Source: JBGSTR01 sp963707135 | GTDB lineage: Bacteria > Pseudomonadota > Gammaproteobacteria > Chromatiales > Chromatiaceae | Length of the DNA stretch: 64,000 bases | Direction of reading: 5' to 3' | Assembly (NCBI GenBank): GCA_963707135.1 | Contig: CAVPOY010000024.1 | Location: 186,001 to 250,000, forward strand | Part shown: piece after piece, positions 55,817 through 64,000 of the stretch | How the letters are laid out: the number at the start of each line of letters is the position of its first letter | Position numbering within the stretch: position 1 is the first letter of the stretch | Made by a program: the position numbers and the translations under genes | Notes under the pieces: model-generated | Databases searched by the model: none | The model's input: only the letters and a program-made list of their open reading frames with translations | What the model was told of the DNA's origin: nothing

Positions 55817-56070
55817 ACTTATGCCGACAGTGGCTTCTTGTCGCGTCACCACAGGCTGGATGCCAACCAAGCACCCGCGATTCGCGATCCTTGGCGATAA
55901 GACCATGGTCGTGGCGCGTGGCGGGGCATTGGCCGGCGAAGCGGCGGGACTCGGCAGGAGTCGAAAGGCCGGCTCGGCCACTACTAGAAAAACAATTCTT
56001 AATCGGGGCAAACGGCCGATTAGCCGTAAACCTCCCGTAACGATGCACAGCCCGTAGGGTAGAAGGCAGT

Positions 56071-57675
56071 ATGGCTATCAATAAAAAGGCGGAGGGCAGC
56101 CATGGGGCGGGGGGCGACCGCGGCGCGGAAGACCCGCGTCCGCGCGCCCCCGGCCACGCCGCGCTCGACGACGCGCTTCCTGTCGGGACGGCAGATCTTC
56201 CCGGTCGCGAGCGTTCAACGCCGGCGGGGCGAGCGCTCCCCCGCCGAGCGGGAGGTCTTGGCACGCCCCACCCGGGCGCCGGGACCAGCGCCGGCTGGAT
56301 TGGCCTCGCGGGCAAGCTGCTCGACTGGGGTCTGATCATAGGCGCGCTGGTCGCGACGACGGTGCTCGTCGCCGGCGCCCGGTTCGGCACCGCTTATGTT
56401 GCCGCAGCGCTGCTCGCGTCCATGCTCTTCGTGCTCGTCGCCGAAACGGTCGGCCTGTACCGGCCCTGGCGCGGGGACGAGAGCGTGACGCGCCAGTTCC
56501 TTGTGATCTGCGCGACTTGGGCCGGCATTGTCTTCGTGCTGCTGCTGTCCGCGTTCGGCTTGCACTCAAGCACCGAATACGCGCGCGCCGCGATTCTACC
56601 CTGGCTCCTTATCACGCCCGTCCTGCTGGGCGGCTGGCGCCTGGCCGCGAAGTACCTGTTCCGGCGGGTCCTGAGCGAGGCGTCCCAGACGCGTAAGGCC
56701 CTGGTATGGGGCTCCGGCGAGCTCGGCACCGAGATAGCCCGAACGATCGAAAGCGCCCCGATGAGCGGGCTGCAGCTGGTTGCCTATATCGAGGACAGGG
56801 ACTTTCACCCCGGTCCCTACCTGATCAGCCCGCCGGGCGAGCCGGACTTCACGCTGATCGAGCGCCTCGAGCTAATGGCCAAGCGTGGCGATTTCGACGT
56901 CATCTACATCGCGCTTCCCGCGGCGGCAAAGTCGCGGATCGCCTCGCTGATCGAGCGGCTGGGAGACACCACGGTCTCGATCTTCATCGTTCCCGATTTC
57001 TTCACGACGAGCCTGCTCAACGGGCAATGGTCGACGCTTCAGGGCATACCGGTCATCAACATCGTGGACACGCCCTTCTGGGGCGTCGACGGCCTGGTGA
57101 AGCGCATCGAGGACATCGTGCTGTCGAGTGCGATCCTCGCCGTCATCTCCATCCCGATGCTCGCCATCGCCGCGGCGGTAAAGCTCAGCTCGCCGGGACC
57201 GGTGTTCTTCCGCCAGAGGCGGTACGGCTACGACGGAGCGGAGATCTCGGTCCTCAAGTTCCGCTCCATGACGGTGTGCGAGGATGGGGACACCGTGACC
57301 CAGGCCCGCAAGGACGACCAGCGCGTCACCCGGGTCGGGGCGTTCCTGCGGCGGACGTCGCTGGACGAGCTGCCGCAGTTCATCAATGTGCTGCGCGGCG
57401 ACATGTCGATTGTCGGTCCACGTCCCCACGCGGTAGCCCACAACGAGCTCTACCGCACCCAGATCCAGGGTTACATGCTCCGCCACAAGGTCAAGCCGGG
57501 CATCACCGGCTGGGCCCAGATCAACGGGTGGCGCGGCGAGACCGAGGACCTTTACAAGATGGAGCAGCGAGTCGAGCACGACCTGTGGTACATCCGCAAC
57601 TGGAGCCTGCCGCTCGACATCAAGATCGTGCTGCTGACGATCGTCCGCGGGTTCTCGGGCAAGCACGTCTACTGA
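56071..57675 (+). CDS. Undecaprenyl-phosphate sugar-1-phosphate transferase (WcaJ/PssY-like)
   Basis: 534-aa initiating transferase for exopolysaccharide: it loads the first sugar phosphate, commonly glucose, onto undecaprenyl phosphate. An unusual ~70-residue Pro/Arg/Gly-rich N-terminus precedes four transmembrane helices (about 78-190), a CoA-binding-like domain (LVWGSGELGTEIARTI), a fifth hydrophobic segment (VLSSAILAVISIPMLAIAAA), and the catalytic domain with SSPGPVFFRQRRYGYDG, FRSMTV, RRTSLDELPQFINVL, DMSIVGPRPHA and KPGITGWAQINGWRGET. No other polysaccharide genes flank it. An in-frame start closer to the first helix cannot be excluded. Confidence 0.9.
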   Translation: MAINKKAEGSHGAGGDRGAEDPRPRAPGHAALDDALPVGTADLPGRERSTPAGRALPRRAGGLGTPHPGAGTSAGWIGLAGKLLDWGLIIGALVATTVLVAGARFGTAYVAAALLASMLFVLVAETVGLYRPWRGDESVTRQFLVICATWAGIVFVLLLSAFGLHSSTEYARAAILPWLLITPVLLGGWRLAAKYLFRRVLSEASQTRKALVWGSGELGTEIARTIESAPMSGLQLVAYIEDRDFHPGPYLISPPGEPDFTLIERLELMAKRGDFDVIYIALPAAAKSRIASLIERLGDTTVSIFIVPDFFTTSLLNGQWSTLQGIPVINIVDTPFWGVDGLVKRIEDIVLSSAILAVISIPMLAIAAAVKLSSPGPVFFRQRRYGYDGAEISVLKFRSMTVCEDGDTVTQARKDDQRVTRVGAFLRRTSLDELPQFINVLRGDMSIVGPRPHAVAHNELYRTQIQGYMLRHKVKPGITGWAQINGWRGETEDLYKMEQRVEHDLWYIRNWSLPLDIKIVLLTIVRGFSGKHVY

Positions 57676-57697
57676 TTTACCGATTGGCGCCGCAAGC

Positions 57698-58258
57698 ATG
57701 CACACGGGCCGGCTGGTTCTGACGCCCGTCGACGCGCACGCGGCGCCCGAGCGGACGCGTCTGATCGGTTCCCTGACCGCGGCGGGGCTCATCGGCGCGC
57801 CCCTCGACGACGGCGACGGGCGTTTCCGGATCGGACCCTCGTTCCTGTCCCTGGTCAGCTTCGCCGGCTGTGCGGTCAATGTACGCGGCGAGCCGGGACC
57901 CGACCCGGACGCACCCTTCTGCCACGTCTCGATCCCGCCTGCGTCGGCGCGGCCGCGCTTGCTCGCCGGCCGCAATACCCGTCCCCCGCGCTGTCCGGGC
58001 TGCCGCGCCCGCTTGGGCGAGTGGCGCGAGCAGCGTGAGCGCTGGGAGGCCGAACCCGACATCCCCATCGGCTGCCCCGGCTGCGGCGAGGCCCGGCCGC
58101 CGTGGCGCTGGGACTGGAAACATCAGGGCGGGTTTGGGCGCCTGTTCGTCTGCCTGGAGGAGGTCTTCCCCGGTGAGGCGGTGCCGGCTACGCCGCTGTT
58201 CGAGCTGCTGAAGCGAACGAGCGGGTCGGACTGGGGGTACTTCTACGTACAGGACTGA
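57698..58258 (+). CDS. Conserved hypothetical protein with two zinc-ribbon CxxC pairs
   Basis: 186 aa, cytoplasmic. The N-terminal half has an unrecognised mixed fold (LVLTPVDAHAAPERTRLIGS). The C-terminal half has CPGC and CPGC pairs about 23 residues apart (RCPGCRARLGEW ... GCPGCGEARPPW), the arrangement of a zinc ribbon, followed by a Trp-rich segment (WRWDWKHQGGFGRLFVCLEE). It lies 22 bp after the sugar transferase gene and its 3' end overlaps the EEP gene by 16 bp. The function is unknown. Confidence 0.75.
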   Translation: MHTGRLVLTPVDAHAAPERTRLIGSLTAAGLIGAPLDDGDGRFRIGPSFLSLVSFAGCAVNVRGEPGPDPDAPFCHVSIPPASARPRLLAGRNTRPPRCPGCRARLGEWREQRERWEAEPDIPIGCPGCGEARPPWRWDWKHQGGFGRLFVCLEEVFPGEAVPATPLFELLKRTSGSDWGYFYVQD

Positions 58259-59061
58259 GCGGAACCCTGCAAGGCACGCGGGCTCGGGGCTCGATGATGC
58301 CCCCGCTCCACGAAGGACAGGCCCTCGGGCAGATCGATGGTCATGCTGAGCGGCAGATGATCGGACAGCGGGTAGTTCAGGACCTGGGAGTCGAGCACGC
58401 GCAGCGAGCGCGATACCAGGATGTGATCCAGATTGTGCCTCGGCGACCAGCTCGGAAACGTCTTCAGCTCGCAGTCCAGGCCGTACATCCCCGAGCGGCG
58501 GACCATCCGCTGCAGGCTCTTTGAGCCGCACCCACAGTTGAAGTCGCCCATCAGGACGAGGTGGGCGTGCTGCTCGGCCAACGAGGCCAGATAGTCCAGC
58601 TGGCGGCGGCGCGCGCGCCAGCCGAGCGCGAGGTGGACTATCCCTATCGCGAGGACGTCGCCTCCCGAGAGGGCAAACTCGGCGACCACGACCCCGCGGC
58701 CGGGCATGCCGGGAAGCTTGTGCTCGGTCACGGCGTCGGGCTGCCGGCGGCTCAGGAGGCCGTTGCTGTGCTGGGCGAAGGGCCCAAGGTTGCGGTTGAC
58801 CTGGCGGTACCAGTAGGGGAAGGCGCCGTGCCGCGCCAAGTATTGGATCTGATCGATGTAGGCGCTGCGAAGGCTCCCCGCGTCCACCTCCTGGAGTCCA
58901 ACCAGATCGTACTGACTGAGCATCTGCGCGATGCGCGTCAGGTTCACCAGTCGTTCCGGGTGCGGAAGCAGGTGCTTCCAGCTGTTGGTGAGGTAGTCGC
59001 TGTACTGTCGGGAATAGATCCCGGCTTGGACGTTGTAGCTCAGCAGTTTCAGTGGCTGCAT
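58243..59061 (-). CDS. Endonuclease/exonuclease/phosphatase (EEP) family hydrolase
   Basis: 272-aa metal-dependent phosphoesterase. The motifs are LKLLSYNVQAG (Asn), YDLVGLQEVDAG (metal-binding Glu), GIVHLALG (His), LVLMGDFNCGCGS (DxN), LDHILVS (Asp) and LSDHLPLSMTI (catalytic His). It is close in size to the YafD/EEP-like hydrolases that act on nucleic acids or phospholipids. No signal peptide is seen. Its last 16 bp overlap the end of the convergent zinc-ribbon gene. Confidence 0.88.
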   Translation of the reverse strand: MQPLKLLSYNVQAGIYSRQYSDYLTNSWKHLLPHPERLVNLTRIAQMLSQYDLVGLQEVDAGSLRSAYIDQIQYLARHGAFPYWYRQVNRNLGPFAQHSNGLLSRRQPDAVTEHKLPGMPGRGVVVAEFALSGGDVLAIGIVHLALGWRARRRQLDYLASLAEQHAHLVLMGDFNCGCGSKSLQRMVRRSGMYGLDCELKTFPSWSPRHNLDHILVSRSLRVLDSQVLNYPLSDHLPLSMTIDLPEGLSFVERGHHRAPSPRALQGSAQSCT

Positions 59062-59371
59062 CGTTCAGGGCAAACGCCGCTCCCGCTTCGCCGGCCTGAC
59101 GTGCCGGCGCGAAGACCCTAGCACAGCGGGGACCGGGGACCAAGGGAAGCGGCGCGCGGGCTGGAATCGGCCGCGGCGCGCAACGGCGCCGCCGCTGCGG
59201 CCGAACGACCTTTCGATCCTTTAGAAACGGCGAACCGCCGGCGCTGTTCGCGCACAGAAGCGCGTCGTCACGTTCAACGGCGCCAATCCGCAGATAATGG
59301 GCCGTTTCGAGCGTCGCGCTTGTACAGGCGCGAGCCGATGCGAGTCGGGGAAGGCCGCAATCAGCGCCCGC
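59062..59371. other. Gap between EEP hydrolase and cytochrome c4 genes
   Basis: 310 bp, GC-rich, with no supported gene. It presumably includes the leftward promoter of the EEP gene; no clear motifs were found. Confidence 0.35.
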
Positions 59372-59986
59372 CTAAAGAGAAAGCCCCTGGAGGTACTGCG
59401 CCACGGCCGCGATCTCCTGATCGGTCATTCGTGCCGCGACGCCGCGCATCATGCTGTTAGGATCGTTGGCCCGCGCGCCGTCGCGGAAGCCCGTCAGAGA
59501 CAGCTTGGTGTAGTCCGCGTGCTGTCCCGAGATACGCGGAAACTTGGCCGCGCCCACACCCATGCCCGCGGGACCGTGGCAGCCCGAGCAGGCAGGCAGG
59601 CCCGTCGCCGGGTTGCCGGAGCGAAAGAGCTTTTCCCCGAGGGCGGCGACGGCCGGATCGGCGGCGCCTCCAGTCTGGGTCTGGGCCGCGTAATAGGCCG
59701 CCAGGTTCCGCATCTCGTCCTCTGTCAGGGGTGCGGCCATCGGGGTCATCTGGTCGTTGGCCCGGTTTCCAGCCTTGAAATCCATGAGCTGCTTGTAGAT
59801 GTACTCGGGGTGCTGGCCCGCGAGCTTCGGCCAGTTCGGGACTATGCTGTTGCCCTGAGGCCCGTGGCAGGCCACGCAGACGGTCCCGGCCTTCGCCTCG
59901 CCGGCCTTCGGGTCCCCGGAAGCCTGAGCCAGACCGCCCGCCAGTGCTGCCGCTACCGAAACCGAAATCAGCCAAGTCTTCGTCAT
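59372..59986 (-). CDS. Diheme cytochrome c4
   Basis: 204 aa with a signal peptide and two homologous class I cytochrome c domains, heme sites CVACH (about residues 37-41) and CSGCH (about 132-136). Each is followed by the P-(K/R)-(L/I)-(A/S)-GQHxxY motif and a distal methionine region (NDQMTPMAAPL; NSMMRGVAARM). Cytochrome c4 donates electrons to terminal oxidases such as cbb3 in gammaproteobacteria. It stands next to a nucleotide-phosphorylase-like gene, not an oxidase. Confidence 0.95.
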   Translation of the reverse strand: MTKTWLISVSVAAALAGGLAQASGDPKAGEAKAGTVCVACHGPQGNSIVPNWPKLAGQHPEYIYKQLMDFKAGNRANDQMTPMAAPLTEDEMRNLAAYYAAQTQTGGAADPAVAALGEKLFRSGNPATGLPACSGCHGPAGMGVGAAKFPRISGQHADYTKLSLTGFRDGARANDPNSMMRGVAARMTDQEIAAVAQYLQGLSL

Positions 59987-60090
59987 TGCCAGTGCCCGTA
60001 TCGTCTGGTTGAGGCCGCGCCGATGTACGCGGCCGGTAGGGGTGAGACGCGAAAAATCTGCGGATGTATATCAGATTTTCTGCATATTGG

Positions 60091-61128
60091 TCAAACCGGC
60101 GCGGCGCCGGCCATGGCCTGCTCGATTGCCTCGGCGTCCAGGGACTGGAACCTGTCGGCGTCGAAACAGATGGTCCCACCGGACAGCTCGTACCAGGAAT
60201 GACCGCTGCACCAGACCGGCACCGCGTAGCTGCCCTGCCGGCGGCGCGACAGACAGTAGAGACGGCCCGGCATGTAGGCCAGGTTATAGCTCAGGTCCCG
60301 GGCGTGAAGCGCGGCGATCCGGTCCCAGGCAGCCCCCGGCTCGTCGAAAACCGCGCAGCCCAGCGGATAGGCCTCGCCCCCGCCATTGTGGCGCCAGCGC
60401 GAGCTGGCGATAGGAAGCGGGCTATCCCGCAAGCACATCTGGAAGTGCAGGTGATTGACCGACGCAAAGGCGCCGTAGCTGTTGTACCCGATGGTCAGTC
60501 CCGGCAGGTACCGGCCGAGCTCCGCCGCCAGTGCCCAGGCATAGTCGTGATCGCGCGCGGTCAGAAACTGCGGGGCCTCGGCCTCGCGGTCCGGGACCAG
60601 CAGCGTGTGCAGATCGACGAACGGAAACTTGTTGTACAGCAGATCCGCCCGGCGCCCGGCGAGCTCGCCAGCCCAGAAGGTCTCCGCTCTGAGAAACGGC
60701 CGGTTGAAATGAAAGCCCTTGGGTTCGAACGCCGCCCGCGAGCCCTGCGGGCTCTCGGCGGCGGCACGGCTGGGCCGAAACGCCCGAACCTGGTTGAACT
60801 GCAGCTCCCAGGGGCCGATGCGGCGACGCGCCACCGGTTGCAGGTCCTCGAAGCCAATCGCCATCATCCGCAGGAACACGGCCAGGTCGTCGGCGGGCTC
60901 GTCCGGGTCCGCTCCTCGCCGCAGTGCCCTTCGGCAGGCGGCGGCGAGCTCGCCAAAGCGCCGCGCCAGCGCATGACGCAGCGCCTGGTGGACTTGCTCG
61001 TCGAACGCGGCGTTGTTGAACGCGAGGATGAACGGGCCGAGCCCTTCCCGGTCCGCGACCAGGCGAGTCAGGCCGCGTATGAAGGCGCCGCGGAAGGCGG
61101 CGGGGGAGCGAAACGGATCGGGGGGCAC
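60091..61128 (-). CDS. HIT-like (GDP-hexose phosphorylase-related) protein
   Basis: 345 aa. The C-terminal half contains SVNHLHFQMCL, the H-x-H-x-Q type motif of the HIT/GalT superfamily in the form seen in VTC2/GDPGP1 GDP-hexose phosphorylases, plus upstream FNQVRAFRPSR and PFVDLHTLLVPD segments of the same fold. The family would cleave a nucleotide-sugar or dinucleotide by phosphate or transfer. The substrate is unknown in bacteria. No signal peptide is present. It may share a transcript with cytochrome c4 downstream (104 bp). Confidence 0.65.
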   Translation of the reverse strand: MPPDPFRSPAAFRGAFIRGLTRLVADREGLGPFILAFNNAAFDEQVHQALRHALARRFGELAAACRRALRRGADPDEPADDLAVFLRMMAIGFEDLQPVARRRIGPWELQFNQVRAFRPSRAAAESPQGSRAAFEPKGFHFNRPFLRAETFWAGELAGRRADLLYNKFPFVDLHTLLVPDREAEAPQFLTARDHDYAWALAAELGRYLPGLTIGYNSYGAFASVNHLHFQMCLRDSPLPIASSRWRHNGGGEAYPLGCAVFDEPGAAWDRIAALHARDLSYNLAYMPGRLYCLSRRRQGSYAVPVWCSGHSWYELSGGTICFDADRFQSLDAEAIEQAMAGAAPV

Positions 61129-61196
61129 GGGGCTAACCAGTGGTCCGGGCTCGACGAATACCCAAGGGATGCCCCGGGCACCGGACCACCAAGCGC

Positions 61197-61652
61197 CTAC
61201 CGGGGCTCGATCTTTCGAACCTCGGCCTGGACCGGTATCCGGCTGCCGTCGTCGAGCTCGAGCGTGAACTCGACGCTGTCGCCCGGCGCAAGCGTCTCGC
61301 GCAGGCCGATAAGCATGAGGTGCAGGCCGCCCGGTTCCAGGGCGACCTTTTCGCCGGCCGGCAGATCGAGTCGGTCGACGCGGCGCATCCTCATCATGCC
61401 GTCCTCGTGCAGGTGGGTATGAATTTCGACCGACTCCACGGCCGGGCTCTCAGCGGCCACCACCGCCCGATCCTGCCCGGAGTCATTGGTTAGCGTCATG
61501 TAGGCGGCGGTGCTGCGCTGCCCCGGGGGAACCGCGTAGGCATAGGGGTCGCCGACCATGACGGCGGTGGCGTCCGCGGCGGCGGCTGGCAGTGCGGTCA
61601 CGAGCACGAAGGCGCCGATCAGGGTTTTGAAGGCGGACAAGCGTCGGGTCAT
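61197..61652 (-). CDS. Periplasmic copper chaperone PCu(A)C
   Basis: 151 aa from ATG 61652. A signal peptide (FKTLIGAFVLVTALPAAAA) precedes the PCuAC/DUF461 domain with AAYMTLTNDSG and the Cu(I)-binding array of His and Met residues (VEIHTHLHEDGMMRMR ... EPGGLHLMLIGL). Such proteins deliver copper to cytochrome oxidase CuA or cbb3 sites, which agrees with the nearby cytochrome c4 gene. There are 68 bp to the HIT-like gene on the same strand. Confidence 0.93.
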   Translation of the reverse strand: MTRRLSAFKTLIGAFVLVTALPAAAADATAVMVGDPYAYAVPPGQRSTAAYMTLTNDSGQDRAVVAAESPAVESVEIHTHLHEDGMMRMRRVDRLDLPAGEKVALEPGGLHLMLIGLRETLAPGDSVEFTLELDDGSRIPVQAEVRKIEPR

Positions 61653-61907
61653 GATATTACGGCTCCTGATTCTGGATAAGGCGTGTAATCGCACTGACGT
61701 TGGCGGTCCCTCGGGGCCGCGGTCGCGCAACGGCGGCTTGTGAGCAAGCGCGCCGATCGCCACCTTTGCGGGCAGGCCGTGGGCGGCAAGTTTATACGAA
61801 TTGGCGGCGCCGGCGGCAGGCGCGGCCGCGACGACGGCTATTTGCCTGAATACCGGCAGGTTCGAAATGAGAGCACCCTACCCCCCTCGGTCCGCCGGGA
61901 GGCCCCA

Positions 61908-62687
61908 ATGTCTCCACTGACCCGCTGGTGGCGGTCGCGCGTCCTTGACCGGGAGCGCGCTCGCTTTGACGCCGCGGACTGGGAACAGGTTCTCGACGCC
62001 CTGCCGCTCCTCGACGGGCTCGACGAGGACGCGTCGGCCCGGCTCGGCGACCTCGCGCTGCTGTTTCTGCGCGACAAGCGGCTGGAACCGGTCCAGGGGC
62101 TGGAACTGACGGACCCGATGCGGCTCCTGATCGCCGCCCAGGCCTGTCTGCCCGTGCTCGAGCTTGGGCTCGACTGGTACCGCGGCTGGTACGCCGTCGT
62201 GGTCTACCCGGCGGAGTTCGTCCCGGAGCGCGAGACCATTGGCGAGGACGGCGTGGTCTGGATCGAGCGCGAGGTCAGAAGCGGCGAGGCCTGGGAACAG
62301 GGGCCGGTCATCCTGTCCTGGGCCGACGTGGAGGCCGGTCTCGAATGCGACGGATACAACGTCGTGATCCATGAGTTGGCGCACAAGCTGGACATGATCG
62401 ACGGCACCGCCAACGGCCGCCCGCCCCTGCACGCGGGCATGTCCGGCGAGGCCTGGAGCGCGACCCTTTCGGCCGCCTACGACGACCTGTGCCGGCGCGT
62501 CGAGGGCGGCGAGGACACCCCCATCGACCCCTACGCCACCGAGTCTCCGGCGGAGTACTTCGCCGTGGTCAGCGAAACCTTTTTCGAGCTGCCGGAGCTG
62601 CTCCGGAACGAGTACCCGGGCGTTTACGCCCAGCTCCAGGCCTTCTATCGCCAGGACCCGCTGGCGCGGCTACGCGGGTTGGGTTGA
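61908..62687 (+). CDS. mtfA: MtfA-type zinc peptidase (M90)
   Basis: 259 aa from ATG 61908 (GGGAGGCCCCA upstream). The metallopeptidase motif VIHELAHKLD (HExxH, residues 155-159) is followed by a downstream ESPAEYFAVVSETFFE, which supplies further acidic ligands. In E. coli MtfA binds the repressor Mlc and links to glucose PTS control; here the partner is unknown. The longer open frame before 61908 is not supported. It is convergent with the SulP gene (19-bp gap). Confidence 0.93.
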   Translation: MSPLTRWWRSRVLDRERARFDAADWEQVLDALPLLDGLDEDASARLGDLALLFLRDKRLEPVQGLELTDPMRLLIAAQACLPVLELGLDWYRGWYAVVVYPAEFVPERETIGEDGVVWIEREVRSGEAWEQGPVILSWADVEAGLECDGYNVVIHELAHKLDMIDGTANGRPPLHAGMSGEAWSATLSAAYDDLCRRVEGGEDTPIDPYATESPAEYFAVVSETFFELPELLRNEYPGVYAQLQAFYRQDPLARLRGLG

Positions 62688-62706
62688 GGCCCACCGTGGC
62701 GATCCG

Positions 62707-64000
62707 TCAGACCTGGCACTCGCGGAAGATGCGCTTTTCGCAGCCGGCGCAGACCGCCTTGTCCAGCTTCTGGTAGATCGCGTGGATCGCGGCTTCCTTC
62801 GCCTGAAAAACGTTGCGCGCACCGGTGGCCTCCATGCAACCGCATCGCTCCAGCGCCTCCCACAGCCCCTGCTTCACGTTGATCAGGTAGAAGCCGCCGC
62901 CCGACGCCTTGCGCCGTTCCGCCTCCCGAACCAGGGCCTCGCCTCCTTGCAGATCGACGAAATTTATCCCGTTGGCGATCAATGCGAGGTGCTTCTGCGC
63001 CGGATATCGGGCCCGTAGGACGTCGAACGCCTGCTCCACATGGGCGACCGACCCGAAGAACAGTGAGCCGTCGATGCGCACGAAGCGCAGCTGCGGACAT
63101 TGGGGCACGTCGGGACCGCTGGAGAAGGCGTGCTTGGGGAGTTGAGGATCCGGGGCGAGGGTGACGATCCGGGGCTTGGACGTGCGCTCCAGATACAGCA
63201 CCAGCGAAAGCAGCACGCCGGCGAAGATGGCGAACTCCAACTCCAGGAACAGGGCGGAAAGAAAGGTCACCAGAAAGACCGCCGCCTCCCGCTTCGAGGC
63301 GTGAAAGATGTGTCGGATTTCGACGAAATCGATCAGCCCCCACGCGACCAGGAACAGGACACCGGCCATGGCCGCGTTGGGCAGATAGCTCGCGAGCGGG
63401 GCCACGAGCAGCACGACGATCATCAGGAACAGGCCCGCGAAGACCGCCGCCAGCGGCGTTCTGGCGCCCGCCTCATAGTTGACGCCGCTGCGGTTGAACG
63501 AGCCGGTCGCCACATAACCGGAGAAAAACGAACCCGCAATATTCGACAGACCTTGGCCGATGAACTCCTGGTTGCCGTCGATGCGGTAACCGCCGCGGAC
63601 CGCCAGGGCACGTCCGATGGAGACCGCCTCGGTCAGGGCGAACAGGGTCACGGCCAGTGCCGACGGCGCCAGATGCTTGATGTTGTCCAGGGTCAGCGAC
63701 GGCGCGGACACGGGCGGCAGGGTCGCCGGCAGCGCCCCGACCGTCGCGATCCCGGTCTGATCCCCGCCCAGCAACAGCGACAGGGCCGCGGCGATCAGGC
63801 TCCCGCCGACCATTGCCGCGATCATGTAAGGGACCTTCGGCAGCCAGCGTTTTACGGCGATCCCGACCAGCAGCGTGGTGACCGCAACCGTAGTAGCGCT
63901 GGGATTGAGCTCAAGGGCGTGACGGCCGAACTCGATCAGGATGTCATGGAAGTGCCCACCGCTATCCATCTCGACGCCGAAGAAATGCTTGAGCTGCTTG
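62707..64000 (-). CDS. SulP family inorganic anion transporter (5' end beyond window)
   Basis: The C-terminal ~430 residues of a SulP/SLC26 permease. Membrane segments include VPYMIAAMVGGSLIAAALSL, LAVTLFALTEAVSIGRALAV (the TM8 anion-site region), the conserved GQGLSNIAGSFFSGYVATGS and FNRSGVNYEAGARTPLA, and several more helices. They are followed by a cytoplasmic STAS domain (LRFVRIDGSLFFGSVAHVEQ, GINFVDLQGGEAL) and a cysteine-containing tail (AVCAGCEKRIFRECQV). The frame is open to the right edge, so the start is outside. It may carry sulfate or bicarbonate; the cysteine tail could bind a metal. Confidence 0.93.
   Translation of the reverse strand, partial: KQLKHFFGVEMDSGGHFHDILIEFGRHALELNPSATTVAVTTLLVGIAVKRWLPKVPYMIAAMVGGSLIAAALSLLLGGDQTGIATVGALPATLPPVSAPSLTLDNIKHLAPSALAVTLFALTEAVSIGRALAVRGGYRIDGNQEFIGQGLSNIAGSFFSGYVATGSFNRSGVNYEAGARTPLAAVFAGLFLMIVVLLVAPLASYLPNAAMAGVLFLVAWGLIDFVEIRHIFHASKREAAVFLVTFLSALFLELEFAIFAGVLLSLVLYLERTSKPRIVTLAPDPQLPKHAFSSGPDVPQCPQLRFVRIDGSLFFGSVAHVEQAFDVLRARYPAQKHLALIANGINFVDLQGGEALVREAERRKASGGGFYLINVKQGLWEALERCGCMEATGARNVFQAKEAAIHAIYQKLDKAVCAGCEKRIFRECQV

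Overview
This is a high-GC, gene-dense chromosomal window. The gene order (yajC-tgt; CHCC zinc finger-ilvE-glnE) and the content (queA, msrA, cytochrome c4, PCu(A)C copper chaperone, MtfA, malic enzyme, SulP) point to a gammaproteobacterium, probably a respiring, possibly sulfur-oxidising member of the Chromatiales/Ectothiorhodospiraceae type. That placement is inferred from gene order and protein character, not from a marker gene. I saw no rRNA, tRNA or CRISPR array.

Layout. 0.1-10.3 kb is housekeeping: yajC, tgt, a HAD phosphatase, msrA, a secreted PhoX/DUF839-type phosphatase, malic enzyme, queA and a NamZ/DUF1343 muramidase. The usual queA-tgt-yajC run is split by about 6 kb of other genes. 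10.3-18.5 kb is a mobile-element graveyard: an IS110/IS1111-type transposase, a DUF4338(DruA-like)-ISAs1 transposase broken or frameshifted at a canonical A_AAA_AAG heptamer, a 5'-truncated peptidoglycan-binding gene, a periplasmic rhodanese, a LolA-like unknown, remnants of a BREX-2-like PglX methylase, an IS66 and an IS630, and a dispersed short repeat.

18.5-34.4 kb is the most interesting region. It holds three Ser/Thr protein kinases, three formylglycine-enzyme-like (FGE) domains that lack the catalytic cysteines, a secreted PpkA-type VWA protein, an ABC ATPase/FtsX-like permease pair and several lipoproteins. This matches the TagQRST-PpkA threonine-phosphorylation pathway known upstream of type VI secretion, but there is no T6SS structural gene in the window. 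It reads as a free-standing envelope-to-cytoplasm phospho-signalling module.

34.7-42 kb is again housekeeping: an MBL hydrolase, CHCC zinc finger, ilvE, glnE, a hexose-phosphate epimerase and a YbhB-like protein. 42-50 kb is a putative respiratory locus: a multiheme cytochrome, tandem near-perfect FNR boxes, a Crp/Fnr-type regulator carrying a frameshift, and a very large secreted heme-motif protein whose reading frame is broken many times by single-base indels. Those indels look more like sequence error than slow decay. A histidine kinase at 51.9 kb also has one frameshift.

50-64 kb holds a repeat-rich secreted VCBS/FG-GAP-like protein, the histidine kinase, a tiny membrane protein, simple-sequence repeats upstream of a WcaJ-type polyprenyl-phosphate sugar transferase, a zinc-ribbon unknown, an EEP-family hydrolase, cytochrome c4, a HIT-like nucleotide phosphorylase relative, a PCu(A)C chaperone, an MtfA peptidase and the 3' part of a SulP anion transporter that runs off the right edge.
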